A stretch of DNA of 64,000 bases from Rhodamnia argentea (lineage: Eukaryota > Streptophyta > Magnoliopsida > Myrtales > Myrtaceae). The notes below the pieces were generated by a model, which had not been told where the DNA came from, did not search any database, and worked only from the letters and a program-made list of their open reading frames with translations. Made by a program: the position numbers and the translations under genes. The stretch is taken from positions 31,564,934 through 31,628,933 of the forward strand of contig NC_063151.1 in the NCBI RefSeq assembly GCF_020921035.1, written 5' to 3'. Below, in pieces: positions 22,965-36,362 of this stretch (positions within the stretch are counted from its first letter, which is position 1; each line of letters begins with the position of its first letter).

Positions 22965-23672
22965 ATGAGACTCGGAGCAAAAAGTGTAAAAATCCATGCT
23001 CATTGTCCACGAGAAGACGCGGATGCGGTACCGGACGACTTCGACGGAATGGAAAGTCGCGATTGCTTCGACCGGGTCACAAGAGCCCGCTCCTTCATGC
23101 TCGAGCGAGACAACATGCCGCGCACCGCCGACAATCTCTCGTTGATGAGGCAGAGGTTGTTCGGCGAGGGTTCTTGGGTCGTGGCATATGAGACCGGTGA
23201 ATTCGTCAGGATGACGGAGTCGGACATAGACATCGGCATTGCAAACGCAGCCCTGTACCTAGAGGAAGTGTTGGCGAGCAACAACTACTCTCACCTCACG
23301 AAGATACCAATCTGTATGAGTCTCCGGATTGAGATATGGTGGACCGAGCAGCTGGAATTGGCCGAGGCGCTACAAGAGTCGATGGACAACGCCGACTTTG
23401 GGGCGATACCGGCGACTCGAGAAGCTATCGACCTGCTCGAGAAGACGAGACCGGACAAGAGTCCAAGCGAAGGTGACATGGCAGAGCCCTGTTCGATATG
23501 CTTGGAAGAGATGAACGCGCTCGACGTGGAAGTTGCACGCATGCCATGCAGGCACGTGTTTCACTATGACTGTATCAGCCGATGGCTTAGCACGAGTCAT
23601 ATGTGCCCACTGTGCCGTTTTCCCATGCCTACTGATCCTGTTAGTCAACAGCAAACGATGCGATTTGATTAG
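22965..23672 (+). CDS. RING-H2 finger protein, probable E3 ubiquitin ligase (intact member)
   Basis: 235 residues from the ATG at 22965 (CACCATGAG). An in-frame ATG 63 bases upstream exists, but the residues it adds are unlike the family, whose members start just before a short strand leading into CPRED. Residues 31-65 carry the family block, and YSHLTKIPICM (108-118) and IPATREAIDLLEKTR (148-162) follow. The RING-H2 is complete: C176, C179, C195, H197, H200, C203, C214, C217, with RWLSTSHMCPLCRFPMPT. It is the last unit of the array and has a short hydrophilic tail (QQQTMRFD). Confidence 0.9.
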   Translation: MRLGAKSVKIHAHCPREDADAVPDDFDGMESRDCFDRVTRARSFMLERDNMPRTADNLSLMRQRLFGEGSWVVAYETGEFVRMTESDIDIGIANAALYLEEVLASNNYSHLTKIPICMSLRIEIWWTEQLELAEALQESMDNADFGAIPATREAIDLLEKTRPDKSPSEGDMAEPCSICLEEMNALDVEVARMPCRHVFHYDCISRWLSTSHMCPLCRFPMPTDPVSQQQTMRFD

Positions 23673-25790
23673 GGATAGCGCGGCCTATATAAGCTTTCAC
23701 GAAAGCATTAAGGTTCGGTATGTTTTTCTCTTTATGTGCACGCTTTAATTTGAGAATATAATCGAAATTAGTACCTCATTTAAGTGAAGAAAAAAGCGTG
23801 GTCTTTATGCTTAATTTGCGGGCTAAAGTTGCTGACTGCACAATATGAAGAATGTCCTTAATTTGTACCTAGAACTTCTGCACCTGTATAACTGTGTGCC
23901 ACTATTTCACTTGTTAAAAAGCTCCAGTTTACATGTTAGAATCAGAGTAACAATCGAAATTGCTATTACATTAGTTAGCATGGACTTTATTAATCCCTCA
24001 GAAACATATCGATTTTCACTTCCAAACGTGAGAAGAAAAATTAGGACAGATAATATTAACAGAGAAAATTGATGAGGTGAGGACCGCGATACCATCACTG
24101 CAACATCTGATAAAGGAAAAATCCAATGACGAACAGATTAACTATAATTCAAGAAACTTAGAAAATTAAAAACGAGAATCATAAGATTTATTTATCCACC
24201 ATGCTCCTTCGAAAATCACAAATTATCGTGCTTCACTTGAATCTTTATCTCCTGAGTAGAATTAGGTTCTATAATTGGTAGGGTGTCATTTCGGATTTCT
24301 TGGAAACCCAAACCAAACCGGGCTGTTGGGATGAATGCTTGAACTGAACCGAACTAAATATAATCCGAACCAAAAACTTGATTCAGGTCATATTAACAAT
24401 TAATAATAGTAAATCCAATTTACAAAAAAAAATATATACATATAAGTGATTTTCGGTCAATAAGACTAAATTGGCAAATTGTAAAAAATTTTATAACTAA
24501 ATTGGCAAAATTAAAAGGTTTAGCACTAAATTGATATAAATGCAATTGGTTTAGGACTTTTTTGTAATTTTCTCCAAAAGTTTAGGTAGTAATCGTGCTC
24601 AGTGGTCTTCATTTGATATTTAGTATCTGGAAGTGTTTCTCAACTTGTATGAGTTCACTAATAAAAAAGGATAAGATAACCATCATTTCCGATCGCTAAT
24701 CGAACCGCAAGATTTGGTTCTATCTTGTAAGGCCACTGATAATTGGAACCGGAAATGAATACGGACCGACTTACTTTGTACTCGGTTCGATCTTAATTTT
24801 TTAGACCAATTTAAAACTAAAATGAATGAAAGTCTATCCTCTGTTAGCTAAAGCTGTAGATAGTTATATATTGTTCTTAAAATAAATCAGTGTTATTTGT
24901 AAATATATGATCAATATTTTATGCAATACGATACGATTATTATAAAGTACCACAAGTAGGATTTGGAAGCTTGCCTGTGAATAAGCTGTAGAGACAAGTA
25001 TGGTTTCATGGCAGAATCTGGAACTTGGAATAGGCCTGGTGAAGAGCCTGCCTGGTTCCACATTTCACGGTATGGAGGATAGATTCCAAATTCCTAAAAT
25101 TGCAAAACCTGTTTTGACAAGTAAGTTCTAGGTTCTAGGTTTGTAGCCTGTAACAATTTTTGTATTTTCCTGGTATATCTCTTCACGCGATCATACGGTA
25201 TTCCATGACGTCTGATGATGAGTGTGTAATCTAGAATTACTAGTCCGAACTTTCATTTTCGGCTATATTTATAACTAAAACTTTTACTTCTTTAATATTT
25301 CATATTTGCTCATGTGTCTAAATATGAGTAGTAGTCGATGAATTGAATTAGTAAATGATGGTCATTAAATGTGATGTATTATTACAATTGCTCAATTAAA
25401 AATATAGGTGGAACTTGTATAGACCCTGGCACCGACCTTGAAACGTATAACAAGGTAGGTTTTAGGTTATAATATATGATAGTAGGTTTCAGTTTCCAAA
25501 AAATGAAAAACGTGTTCCGACCAGTATATTTCATGTTTCAAATGAAACATGAACGGAACTTAGAATCGCTCAATCCTAATAAGTTGTGTTCGTTGTCCAA
25601 AAAAAAAAAAAAATCCCATAGTGTTCGAGCAAGTCCATTAAACTGAACGTAGGAGCTTGAGACACACTTCAAAAGTTCTTATTAGAACTGATTATATATG
25701 TGTGTGTGTATAAAGTAGATTAATTGTCTCGTGATGAGTTGGGCCTAATAAGGGGGGGCCCAAAAGATTTTTCCAACTTGTATAGAGTAA
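23673..25790. repeat. Intergenic with degenerate repeats
   Basis: About 24280-24800 is rich in CCGAACC and GGTTC motifs on both arms, like a degenerate hAT-type element. Inside it 24440-24590 is one arm of the Mutator-like foldback family (ACTAAATTGGCAAA, TTTAGGACTTTTTTGTAATTTTC). The rest shows nothing recognisable. Confidence 0.4.
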
Positions 25791-26035
25791 ATGACACAAA
25801 TTCTCTTTGAATTTTGCCCCAATATATAATGTGATCCCTAAATTTAAATTTAATTAATAAGTCTCTAAACTTTAGCTTAAAGTGTAATGTCATTCATGAT
25901 TTTTTGATTTATTCAATCTGATCCATAAAATTTTAGTAAATGTTCAATTTATTTTCTGAACTCTATGAAAATATTCAATGAAGTGAAAGGATCACATTAT
26001 ACATTGGGCCAAAGTTTATGAACCATTTGTGTCAT
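25791..26035. mobile_element. Short foldback miniature element
   Basis: It starts ATGACACAAATTC and ends ATTTGTGTCAT, with longer complementary arms (left CCCCAATATATAATGTGATCC, right GGATCACATTATACATTGGGC). The length is 245 bp. It is a MITE by structure, but the superfamily is not fixed because no clear target duplication is seen. Confidence 0.6.
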
Positions 26036-26809
26036 CATCTCATGTATATAAGTTATCTTATCGCCAATGGCATTTACAAATCATTCATTAACGTGTCACC
26101 TGATAATGCTCGTTGTAAAAATAAAAATGCCGTCTCGTGAAGTCATGAAAATGAGCGGAGAATTTTGCAACAGTGTGATCTCACCATACTCGACTACCTT
26201 CTAACACCTGTCTGCATCACCACCCCCTGGTTGCCGCCTTGAGTCAAACCAAGGTCACCACCTAATGCCGCCGTGGGCTGTGGGTTGGGCTAGTCCATGC
26301 AAAATAGCCGTTGATCGTACATAGAGGACTAAATGTATAAGGATTTTGCTAGTATAACAGTCTTTGGGTGGCTGGAAGAATAACAATATTTTGTAAACCA
26401 TAAAATTCTTAAAACAATGGACCATAAAATAATTTTTAATTAATAATTTTTTATATTTTGTGGCAAAAAATAGACTGTTACATAATCAATTTCCAATGTA
26501 CAAGAGCCCAAACAGTTCCATTCATTTTATTTCCCGCTAATTCAAAAATAAGCAAGCCTGGCGAGAATGCGGTGGGCCTTAATTACCACTTGCATGCAAA
26601 TTTTGAGAGCAAATTATACGTTTCTACCATATACTCGTATTTTCACTATGGGGACGCCGATTCCAAAAAGATTTTACTATAAACTTGGGGGAAAATTTTC
26701 GGCTTGATCCAAGAGTATATGTGTCCTTGTTTTTTGTTGCCTACATTATAGCTAAACCTATCGAAATGTGTCATAAACCCATTTCTTAACACATATATGA
26801 TGGGTAGAG
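26036..26809. other. Intergenic, nothing recognised
   Basis: No gene, repeat family or RNA was recognised in this stretch. Confidence 0.35.
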
Positions 26810-27870
26810 GTGGTAAAATGGATCTAGAACGTATATTTTAACCCATATATGATGGTGTATGTCGTAAATGAATTGTCTTAAATTTTAAAAATAAGCTTAA
26901 ATGGGTTATAAATAAGTTAAATACCAACTTAATAGGCCGTAAATTGATTTTAAATGAGTCATCTAACTGTGTTTTCAGTGAGTCATAATATGTACTTCAT
27001 TTTTTTCTCTTTTTTCAAAGAAATATGGCGAGGTCTGACGACCCTTGTCGGCAACGGGTGAGGGTTGCGGCCCTCGCCCACGGCCCGTAAGGGTTTCGCG
27101 CCGGCCCTCGGTTGTGGTCGGCAATGGTCAAGCGGCCCTTGCTAGACTTAGAAGAAGAAAAAAAAGACAAGAAAAGAAGGAAAAAAATAAAATAAAATAA
27201 TTTTTTATTTTTTTACTTTTTAAAAATTGTCCATAGTGTTTTAGCAATATATATTTTTTTAAAAAAATTAAGTTTTCCTTAGATTGAATTGAATATGAAA
27301 GTACTTTAGCAATATGGCAATGAATTTGTATTGCAATAAATGGGCTATAAATAGGTTATATGGGTCGATTTGGGCAAGACATTTACGATCCGACCCGACC
27401 AATCGTTTCACAAGTCTTGATTTGTTATATGAATTAGTTATATTCAATAAATTGATCATTAACTCATATCTTAATTCATATATATGAGCTGAGTTGTTAA
27501 ATGGTTAGTTATATTCAATAAATGAGTTATAAATAGGTGTAAACATAATACGAGTGTTAAATTAGTCATAAATTGGGTTATAACTTACTTAAACTAGGCC
27601 CACCTTTATGGCTCTAGCTTCATTTTCTCTCGCCCTCATTCAATCTCGATTCACCGACTCTGTATTCTCACCTCGGTTTGAATAAGAGTTATTCTAAATT
27701 GGATTAAATACGGAAGTATTTTAAGAATACGAATTGTGTATGGTCATAGATTTGCTATGCAATAAATGGATAATAAACGAATTAAATAGGTTTCTTTGGA
27801 TAGAACCATTTGACTCGACCCAAATTCGATTCGGCCCATCCGTTTGACGGGTCTAATTATAAGATGTTTC
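26810..27870. repeat. ATGGGT-rich repeat family
   Basis: It begins GTAGAGGTGGTAAAATGGAT and is full of TAAATGGGTTATAAAT-like blocks, with a GC-rich centre (GGCGAGGTCTGACGACC) and a poly-purine stretch. It ends with CCATCCGTTTGACGGGTC. The same family occurs at 43450-44830 and at 1545-1629 (reverse). No coding capacity is visible. Confidence 0.55.
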
Positions 27871-30539
27871 GTACATTTAAATCCGGAGGAATTAGGGAAA
27901 AAAAAATGTGGCGGCAGGAAAGACTTCAAAAGACAACACGAGTCACACACACTCAACAAGTCCACAGACTACGACCAAAAACAAAAAACAAGTCCACGGA
28001 CACGCGAGACTGAGTTCCCCAGTGACCGCCACCACCGCCGATCCGCCGCGTGAGTCAACGCGGAGTCTGAAATGCCACCGCCTACCGACGACCTCCGCAC
28101 GTGTGACGACTGTAATTTGGAGATGTTGGCACTTGGCGGTGCCCACTTTGCAAGTGGGTTTTTGCCTTCCGTTCAGAACCGGCAAACAGGTTTAAAAAGG
28201 AACAAACCTGTTACTGTGGTCGGCCTGTTAAACTACCGACGAGTTACCGAGGACTAATTAATGATATTATTAACATATAAATATAACACATGCCGGTCTC
28301 CAAAAATCTAATCTTTTTAACTCGATGATCGCGGTACATATACGCGGAAAACATTCTGTCTTTTTTCCAATAGTGTAAGAATTAATTCAGAAGAAACATT
28401 TTGCCACCATCAACTCTATGATCACATTAAATTCAGAAGGCCGTAAGCTCGATTCCACACGTTCTTTTTCGAGAGTCTACATGCGTTTTTTCCCATCTTT
28501 GATGATGGCTTTGGCCTAAATTCTTAACGCCTTAATTTCTGCCACCCGCGTTATTGGTTTTTCCTTTTGTAGACATTACTAGTCTCAATTATATCTATTA
28601 GTACGTAATCGAGCTTGCAAACCTAAAGCATTCTCCCATTAATCTAAAAGACGAGTGGGGTATTTAAATGCATAAGATAAGCTGTAACCTCTTTGGTGAG
28701 GGAGACTAAAAAAATGGTCAACTTACAATTATTTTACGTCTCATCTACGAGCCTACTGACTTATACGTGAGGAGGGAATGCTTCATGGAGCACTAAAACG
28801 AGTAATGGGATGGATTAGCATATTATTAGCACGCGATGCCACGGGGCATTCGTTTAGTGAACAATGTGAAATGTAATCATCCTGATTTTTCCTTGGGGTT
28901 GGTCAATCTGCCCGCCGTGATGAAAGGCGGAAAACGCACTGAGGAACTGACATAGTCGACCTGTGTCTCACGTGATTTTCTGACGGTGGGGTCAACAACT
29001 GTAGCGTTGACCTTGCCTCCACCGTTCAATGGGGGGAGAAAGGTTGACTTGATTTTCTTGTAGTGGGACCCAATGACCATCGGTCGTTCTCACAACTGGT
29101 GCAACGGTAAGCATTGTTCCCTGATAATATCAACAGGACATTTACTTGCCGTTTCTAGAAATAGAAACCATCAAGGGAAAAATGGTCGAAAGCTAGAAAA
29201 ATGAAATCTCTGCAAAAAATAAAAAAAAAAAAAGGGAAAAAAAATTGAAAGCCCTTCACAGTTATCAACAGAATAAAATGAATCTTACGAAAAGAAGCAG
29301 CATAATTAATGCAATGCATTAAGCCGTGGCTGCTAATAGCATCTTCTAATCCCATGGCTTTTTTTTTTCTTATAATTTTCTCGGCCTTTTATGTCTTCCA
29401 ATTCTAAAGATTGAACATGTCGTGCCTTTCAAAGTAATTCAGATGTTCAGACGCTTTCAATCCCCGACACATCGCGACGCTTCTCTACTCCTCTTTCACC
29501 CTCTTGCATTATAAACTAGTTATTTTCCCAAAATAAATCAAATTAAACAGTCGCTTTATGAAATCGACCAGCAAGACTCTCCACTCGAGGCTGACTTGGA
29601 CATCACGTAGGACGACACGTGAGGCTCATGAGGATCAACTCGTGCTTATGCATCAACTAGAAAATAACTTTAGTTTTCTCCTTTGCTATCCAATGGGGTT
29701 CATAGATATGAACAAACTCGTGGTGGGTACAAAATTTATGTTCGTTATCGTTTTCAGCAGAAAGACAATGGTGGACAACCAATACCTAAAAAAGGCCACT
29801 GTCGTGGCGTTAAGACAAGTTGAAAGGTGCAGAAAATAGCTACTAATTATAATTTAATTTAAAAGTTTCTGGAAATAGCCTACCATCATGGTGCAAAGGA
29901 AAGCTTTTGATTCCTTTTTGGCCCAACTCTAATGAGACAAGATGAACGAACGGCTCTCATTCCAAGCATACATACCTTCAATTTTCAGACCAAAAATACA
30001 CATTAAAAAATTCTAGAAAAAAAAGTTCACCACCAACCCATTAAGCCAAAGCTTGCTTTCTGCAAATTTTGTATATATTATTCTTTTCCACAAATCCATC
30101 ATGAAACATTTCGCAACTTGAGGTATCGTGCTGTAGAAAATTTCACAACTTAAGATGTCACGCTTTAGAAATTTTATGGGTTTAGGGTTTAGGTTTCAAA
30201 TTGACTCGGTGGAGCTGAATAAAAGAAGAGGATTCGTGGATGACTATGTTGTGCATATAAAATTAGGTTTGGAAATCAATGTTCATTTTGACAAAAATGA
30301 GCTCAATATGTTGATAGTGTGATACATAGTGTATCATTTTCAGGTTTAGACATAGTTCGGGTTATATCTAGGAGGCATAGTTAGGATACGATATAATAGA
30401 TTATCTTTAATGAAGAAGTGTAAAGCCAAAGATTGTTCCACGAAAACAAAAAAAGCAAGTATGCATTTTTTCCATGTCGGCATGTTTCCACTAGCGTCAA
30501 AAAATCGTTGGTGAAAATTACCAGTGGCTTGTCTACAGG
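27871..30539. other. Intergenic, no gene supported
   Basis: 27900-28250 is GC-richer and open in several frames on both strands without a recognisable domain. The frame at 29558-29839 is likewise unrecognised. Positions 30179-30196 hold two TTTAGGG-like units, too short to mean a telomeric tract. Confidence 0.4.
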
Positions 30540-31800
30540 TAACATATTGTTAAATTATCAATATTTTAATCAAATTTACCTAAGTATTCTCGAATAAATT
30601 TACATAATCTAAATGAGATTAAATTACTAATTATTTTTTATTGTCAATTCTCATCTGTATTACTTACCAACCGTTAATATATTTTTCCTAATTTACCAAC
30701 TTTTCTATTGATTTGCTAATTTTTATTTGCCTCGGTTAGCAACCCGTTACGGGTTACTAGGTCTTTCTTAGGATTATCAACCTAAATTAGCATGACTCGT
30801 CAATTTTCTTCCCATTGAATAACTCCCTAATATTAAATTACCAATTCTAATTGGAGTTACTTATTGCCATTTATTTATTTATTTTTTGTCTTGATTTCTC
30901 AAGCTTTCCATCATTTACAAACTTTTATTCGCATTCTTTAGCAACACCTTAATTAAATTCACCAACTTTTTAAAGAAATTCCCAACCTTGATTTAATTGA
31001 ATTACTAAGTTTTATTTGATTATGTTACCAACCAATTTGGGTTAACCAATTCTCGCTTAAGCTACTAACCAAATTCAATTTTATTGAAGTTACTATTTAT
31101 CTTTTATCAATTTTGATTTACCTTTTTTAATTACACCTAAAGTTTATCAACTCTTATATTAAAAAGCTAAATGTAATTTAGTAATTTATTAACTTGCCAA
31201 CAATTAAGTTATTAATTAATTTTGAGTTACTAACTTTCATTTGAGTTCATTATCGATAGTCATCCGATTTTTTTTTAAATTCATTGATGTTATAATTCCC
31301 AATGAGTTTTTTTAATTGGTAAGCAATTTGAATGAGACTTGGTAAACAAGAACTAATTTGTAACCTAATGGGAGAGAAAATGGTAAGTCAAACAAATACA
31401 AGTTGAAAAAATTCATACAAGAGTTGATAAATGTATGGCATTCATAAGAAAGAAAACTATAAGTTGGTAAATAAAAGTAAAAAAGGCTGAGAAATTAAAA
31501 GTAGTAAAAAAACGCTAATAAGTATCTCAAACAAGCAGTAGTACCCTAAAACTAGTTCAAAATTTTATCAGAAAAGAGTTGGTGAGTCACTCATATAAAG
31601 ACAGTACGTTCTTATAGAAGTTGGCAAACTTAAGGCGCTGGTAAAAGAAAAACGAATATTTATTAAAGACAAGAAAATTTGATAATTTGCAAACTATCAA
31701 AAAGATTAATAATTGCATAAAAGTCTTGATGAATAACCAAAAAAATTATCCGTTAATCAGGTGATCGATATATCTGCAATTTTTTTAGGCTTGTCAACTG
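30540..31800. repeat. Strand-asymmetric TACCAAC-rich tract
   Basis: From 30540 to about 31300 the top strand repeats short degenerate units around TTACCAAC, ATTTACC and GAGTTACT at roughly 20-60 base spacing. From about 31310 to 31800 the complementary form (TTGGTAA, AGTTGGTAAA) takes over. The arrangement suggests a degenerate foldback or an inverted minisatellite with its centre near 31310. No coding potential is visible. Confidence 0.45.
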
Positions 31801-34800
31801 ATTTAGAAATCTACCAGCACAGAGAAAAATACTAACGGAACAATTGAATTTTCTGGCCAAAGGAATGGGCAAAACAGAAGTATGTTGTTATTTGCAACGT
31901 GAATTTGTCAAAATCCAAAATGCAAATTTGGTCATACATACGTCGAATTACTTATGCAAATAAACTCACTCTGTTTTTTTTTTTTTTTTGCCACAAAACT
32001 CACTCTGTTGTAAAATAAACTTTTCTCATGATCTAAACAAAAACTTGAGCCATAGATCTACCAATAAACTTAACAAGCTGGTGATGTCTTTTCTTTGTTT
32101 TAATCTGCCAATGAACTTAACGAGCTGGTGATGTCTTATCTTTGTTTTAACTCCTGTGAATGAATCTAATACCATGGAATCAGAATTGCTCTGGTACTAC
32201 CTCAAGTGGAAGCCATATTTTTCCTCTCTTTCTCTCGATCGATCTCCATCACTGCAAAGTTCATTAAGTGGCATCTTGAGAAAATTCCAAAGGAAGACGA
32301 TAGGTCCACAACGAGCATTTTGCAGTTGTTTTCTCATCCATCTTGCCTTATTCCTTTTCGGCTTGATCGCATCCTTTCTCTCATCTTCGAGCAATTAGAG
32401 AGAATTTCTTTCTAAGGATCTATCTCTTGGTCAATTTTCTTTGACAAAGCATTTGAAAATGTTCCATTCCTCTCATTTGTTTCTTCTTCAAACACAAAGC
32501 ATCTAACGAATTCCTCAATATAAGCACACTTTAATAGAGCGAACCACACAACATGCATAACTAACTGGTCAGGGTTTTGACATGACAGAATATGGTAACC
32601 TGTTTATAAAAGTATGTTAATGCATACAAAAATACGAATAAGTTTACTTCAAATTACATTTAAAATCAATGATCCAATTAATTTTTTTTTATGTTTAATG
32701 ACTTTTGTATCGCTAAACATATGTTTTATTCTTTTTGACATTTTGTTATTATTAAAGCCGTTAAGGATTAAAAAAACCATTGAATATGAGTACAAAATGG
32801 GTTAAAACGCGTTTAATTACATCGTGTTGAAACGGATGGTCCATTAACACGTGAACTTAAATGCGTCGACTTGACTACTAAACGGATTAAGAAGACCAAC
32901 TCGCGCAAGACACGATATTTCGTGTTCACTGTTTATGCCAAACTCAAACCTGTATAATTGTCTGTGGTGTCATGTCATGTAAATGGACCTTGTCGAAAAT
33001 TACAGGCCTTACCCAAAATGCTCAAGCCACAAACTGATAAGATGCTAAGCAGCATCGACATTGATAGGCAATGTGATACGACACGACATGTTCATGTCAT
33101 TTCTCAAAATATAAAATTTTTTGATACGTTGGAACATGTGATATATTAAATATAAATTTTTATATAGACATTATAAATTATCGTGTATATATAAAAATAT
33201 TAGTAGTGAGTTTCTTCTTCTTCTTCTTCTTCTTATGTTAGGGACTCATGATTATATATATATTTTTAGCCAGCCGGATATATTAATTTTGATATGACTG
33301 AATATATGATTTTTTTAACTAGATATATGATTTAAATATATATATTTTTGATAGATTTACATTTTGATAACTAATTCATTGAAAATACTTAAAATTTATC
33401 TCGTGTGTGTCGAAATGGTGTGTCGAGATGTTGGGTGCGCGTGTTGCTGGCGTGTCTAGAGCTCTAATCACATATCGATCGCACGTCGGAGAGTCTCGGA
33501 AGAGTGTTGGAGAGTATCCGACATGATACGTAAGCTTTCGGACAATATCGGTGCTTCCTATATCATATATTGGTTCACGGCATAAGTCGAATTTATGATC
33601 CCACAAGGGATAATTTGATCCATTTATCATTGAGCTGCCACGCTCAAGAGAGAGAGAGAGTCGCACTTCAATATTAATGATGGGGATTATCAAATCCGAT
33701 TTAGTTCTTAATTATGGTGGGGATGAATTGTCTTCACCAGGAGGCTCTTCTAGGGGACTGTCTAGATCCATTCATGGGCAGAAATCGTTTTCTGAAAGAG
33801 AGTGGCCAAGTGGAGGAATGAGGACCTGACAAGTACATATTCCACTGACCAAAAAATTACACATTCCAAAATGGGCTTCCATGATCTGAAACTGGACTCA
33901 TGGAATATTGATATCTCCATCATTCAAAAATGCGTAATTCAAACGTTATTTTCGGGGACTCCTCTGACGGATGTCAAGTCAGTTTGACAATTTGGCTCCT
34001 TCCTTGTAACTCCCGTTCACGCACTTACATGGGCGGCCGAAAAAACAACCCACTAGCAAAAAAAAACACGATCGGATTACTAGAGAATACCTTCATTTGA
34101 TAATGTAATTAATGAGTTCTCTTATCTAACATATCTTATTTTCATTCGATTATTGGAGTTATGTCCCATATCGATTATAAATGAGGCTATGGGTCGAGTT
34201 TATAAGTGCGATAAAAAACTTTACTATTTGATTTAGCTTTACCAAATAATCTAAATTTAATAAAAAAGACATAATTACTCCTCCCACCCAACAATCTCTC
34301 TCTCTTCCCTTTAGGATTTCTAGTGCGGCCGGTAGCACTTCTTGAGAGTCTCTCCCTCACCCTCTCTTTCTTCCCTTCTTCAAAATTTCTACTTTTTTGG
34401 CTTTTCTCTTCTGCTCTTTTTTTGAAGTATTAGTTGATCTTGGGATCAGTTTCTCCAGCCGATAGCCATCGAGGAAGATGTTCGTGATGTGCCTCCACAA
34501 CCATTCCAAGATTAGGCAGCTCTCTTCTCCCGATTTATAATTATTTTTATATTCGAGAATTTTTTATTCTCCTAAACTATATCTAAATATGGATATGAGA
34601 GTTCCTCACAGTTAAACTTAGACGCGACTGCAAGCCATTGCAAATGGCATGGAAGATCTCGACATGCTCTCGTTATTGAATCCGGTGATCAGTCACCGAA
34701 CGTTTACTATGACAGATATGTTTTAAAGGGGTGTGAGTGTGTTTTTAGCTGCAGAATATGTTGTGTTACATACTTTCCGACATTTGCTTTATTCTGAAGT

Positions 34801-36362
34801 TATTTGAGATTTGCTAGATTTCAAGACCTTTTATATATCTCTTGAATATTATTCTGCTTAATGAATGAAAATTTTCTTTCGTCCATAAAGTGTTAGCTTT
34901 ACCCCTATACTGTTAGAATTCAAGCATATCCGAGGAACCTGCGAGAACGTTTTCTTAGGTTAAGCTAACGATGTCCAATGAAACGATCTCTTCTTCATGA
35001 TGCTTAATTGCAGGAATCTTCTTGGATGGTGATCCTCAAACATGTATGAACGCCTTAGAACTCCTGGCCTTCGTTCTTTTTTCTGATATCGTCTACTTGT
35101 CACTAAGCATATCGAGGATTGGCGACCAGCATCAAGTGGGTGGTCAAAGTTCAGTTCTTCTGTTCTTTGGGCCAGTAATCGTGTGGTTAAAGTTCGAACA
35201 TTACTTCTGCCATATTCTTCCATTAATCGATGGAGACAGCGACATCAAAAGCACCCTCTGTGTTGAGTGCGAGCGAGCACGGAGCAGGATAAATAATATC
35301 AACCTTTCTTCCAGGTATAAACGCAGAACAACTTTTTCGTAATTGAAAATAGGAGGAATGTGCAGGTTTCAAACTAAGATCAATATCATCCTCTACTATA
35401 GCCTGATGGGATCTTCAGAGCTTAGAAAGACAATCATGAGTGTGCTCGGACTGAGGGTGGAGATGGCACGTGTATGCAGCCGGTTCTTTTGGCACTCTTT
35501 GATGAAAATTCCACTCAACTATGATTCTATTTGTTTCGCAAAAATAAATAATTTGGCCAAGAGAATTGATTATGTAATAGTCCACGATTGATTGTAAGAC
35601 TAATATTGTAATACCACGAAAAAAAATCACAAACCGGTACATTTGTGATAAATTTATCCAAAATTAAATTTTTTACTATGGAAAATTCCAAACCGATGCA
35701 AAGTTAACGGATGTACCAGTTTGGATTTTCTACCCATTTTTTTATCACATGTGTATCAATAATATTAACCCGATTTAATAGAAACTAACAAAAAGTAAAT
35801 TTGTCATAAGTGTATTAGTTTGTGATTTCTATGGTCAAAAAATTAGTTTGGGTAAATTTGTTACAATTGTATCAATTTGAGATTTTTCGTTATATTAATC
35901 CAAAAAAAAAAAAACAATGAACTAGAAATTATTATAAGATCCACTCTTTGAAGAATTTGTGATTTACAACACAATATTATTCTCACAGTCACCCAAAAGA
36001 TTGTTATGCTAGTAAAGCCCTTTGAAAAATATTTGTCGAGAAATGATTGTTTGTATTACTTTATATAATTCATCAATGAAAAATATTTTCATTACCTACA
36101 AAAATATATGTCTGACGAAAATATTTTTTATTTATTCAATTATGTAAATCATCTTTTGGAAAATATTTTCAAAACTTTTCATTTTCAATGAAACAAAAAG
36201 GAGCCTACAAAAATGATCGAGTTCCACCCAACTATTGCCGACCTAATTGAACTTCCGGTATTGACCAAAAAAGAAATTAAACTTCTGGCAACACTGGAGA
36301 TTACTTAAATCTTCTCCATTTCAATTTTCTTCCTCGACCCTTGTTTACGATTATTAGGTATG
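31801..36362. other. Intergenic, short tandem repeats only
   Basis: A 47-base unit is repeated twice at about 32061-32155 (CTTAACRAGCTGGTGATGTC). A TTC run lies at 33209-33234 and a GA run at 33648-33661. 35600-35910 has inverted arms (ATTTGTGATAAATTTATCC / GGGTAAATTTGTTACAAT) resembling a foldback element. Open frames near 33376 and 34960-35600 show no recognisable domain. Confidence 0.4.

Noticed and set aside
27810..28257. Cluster of short ORFs near 28 kb
   Set aside because: Contradictory frames on both strands, no recognisable protein, adjacent to a repeat with GC-rich segments.
30179..30196. Telomere-like TTTAGGG units
   Set aside because: Only two units; plant leader and intergenic DNA often has such short runs.
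34960..35591. ORFs of 87, 106 and 82 residues
   Set aside because: No domain, no splice partners, frames overlap on opposite strands.
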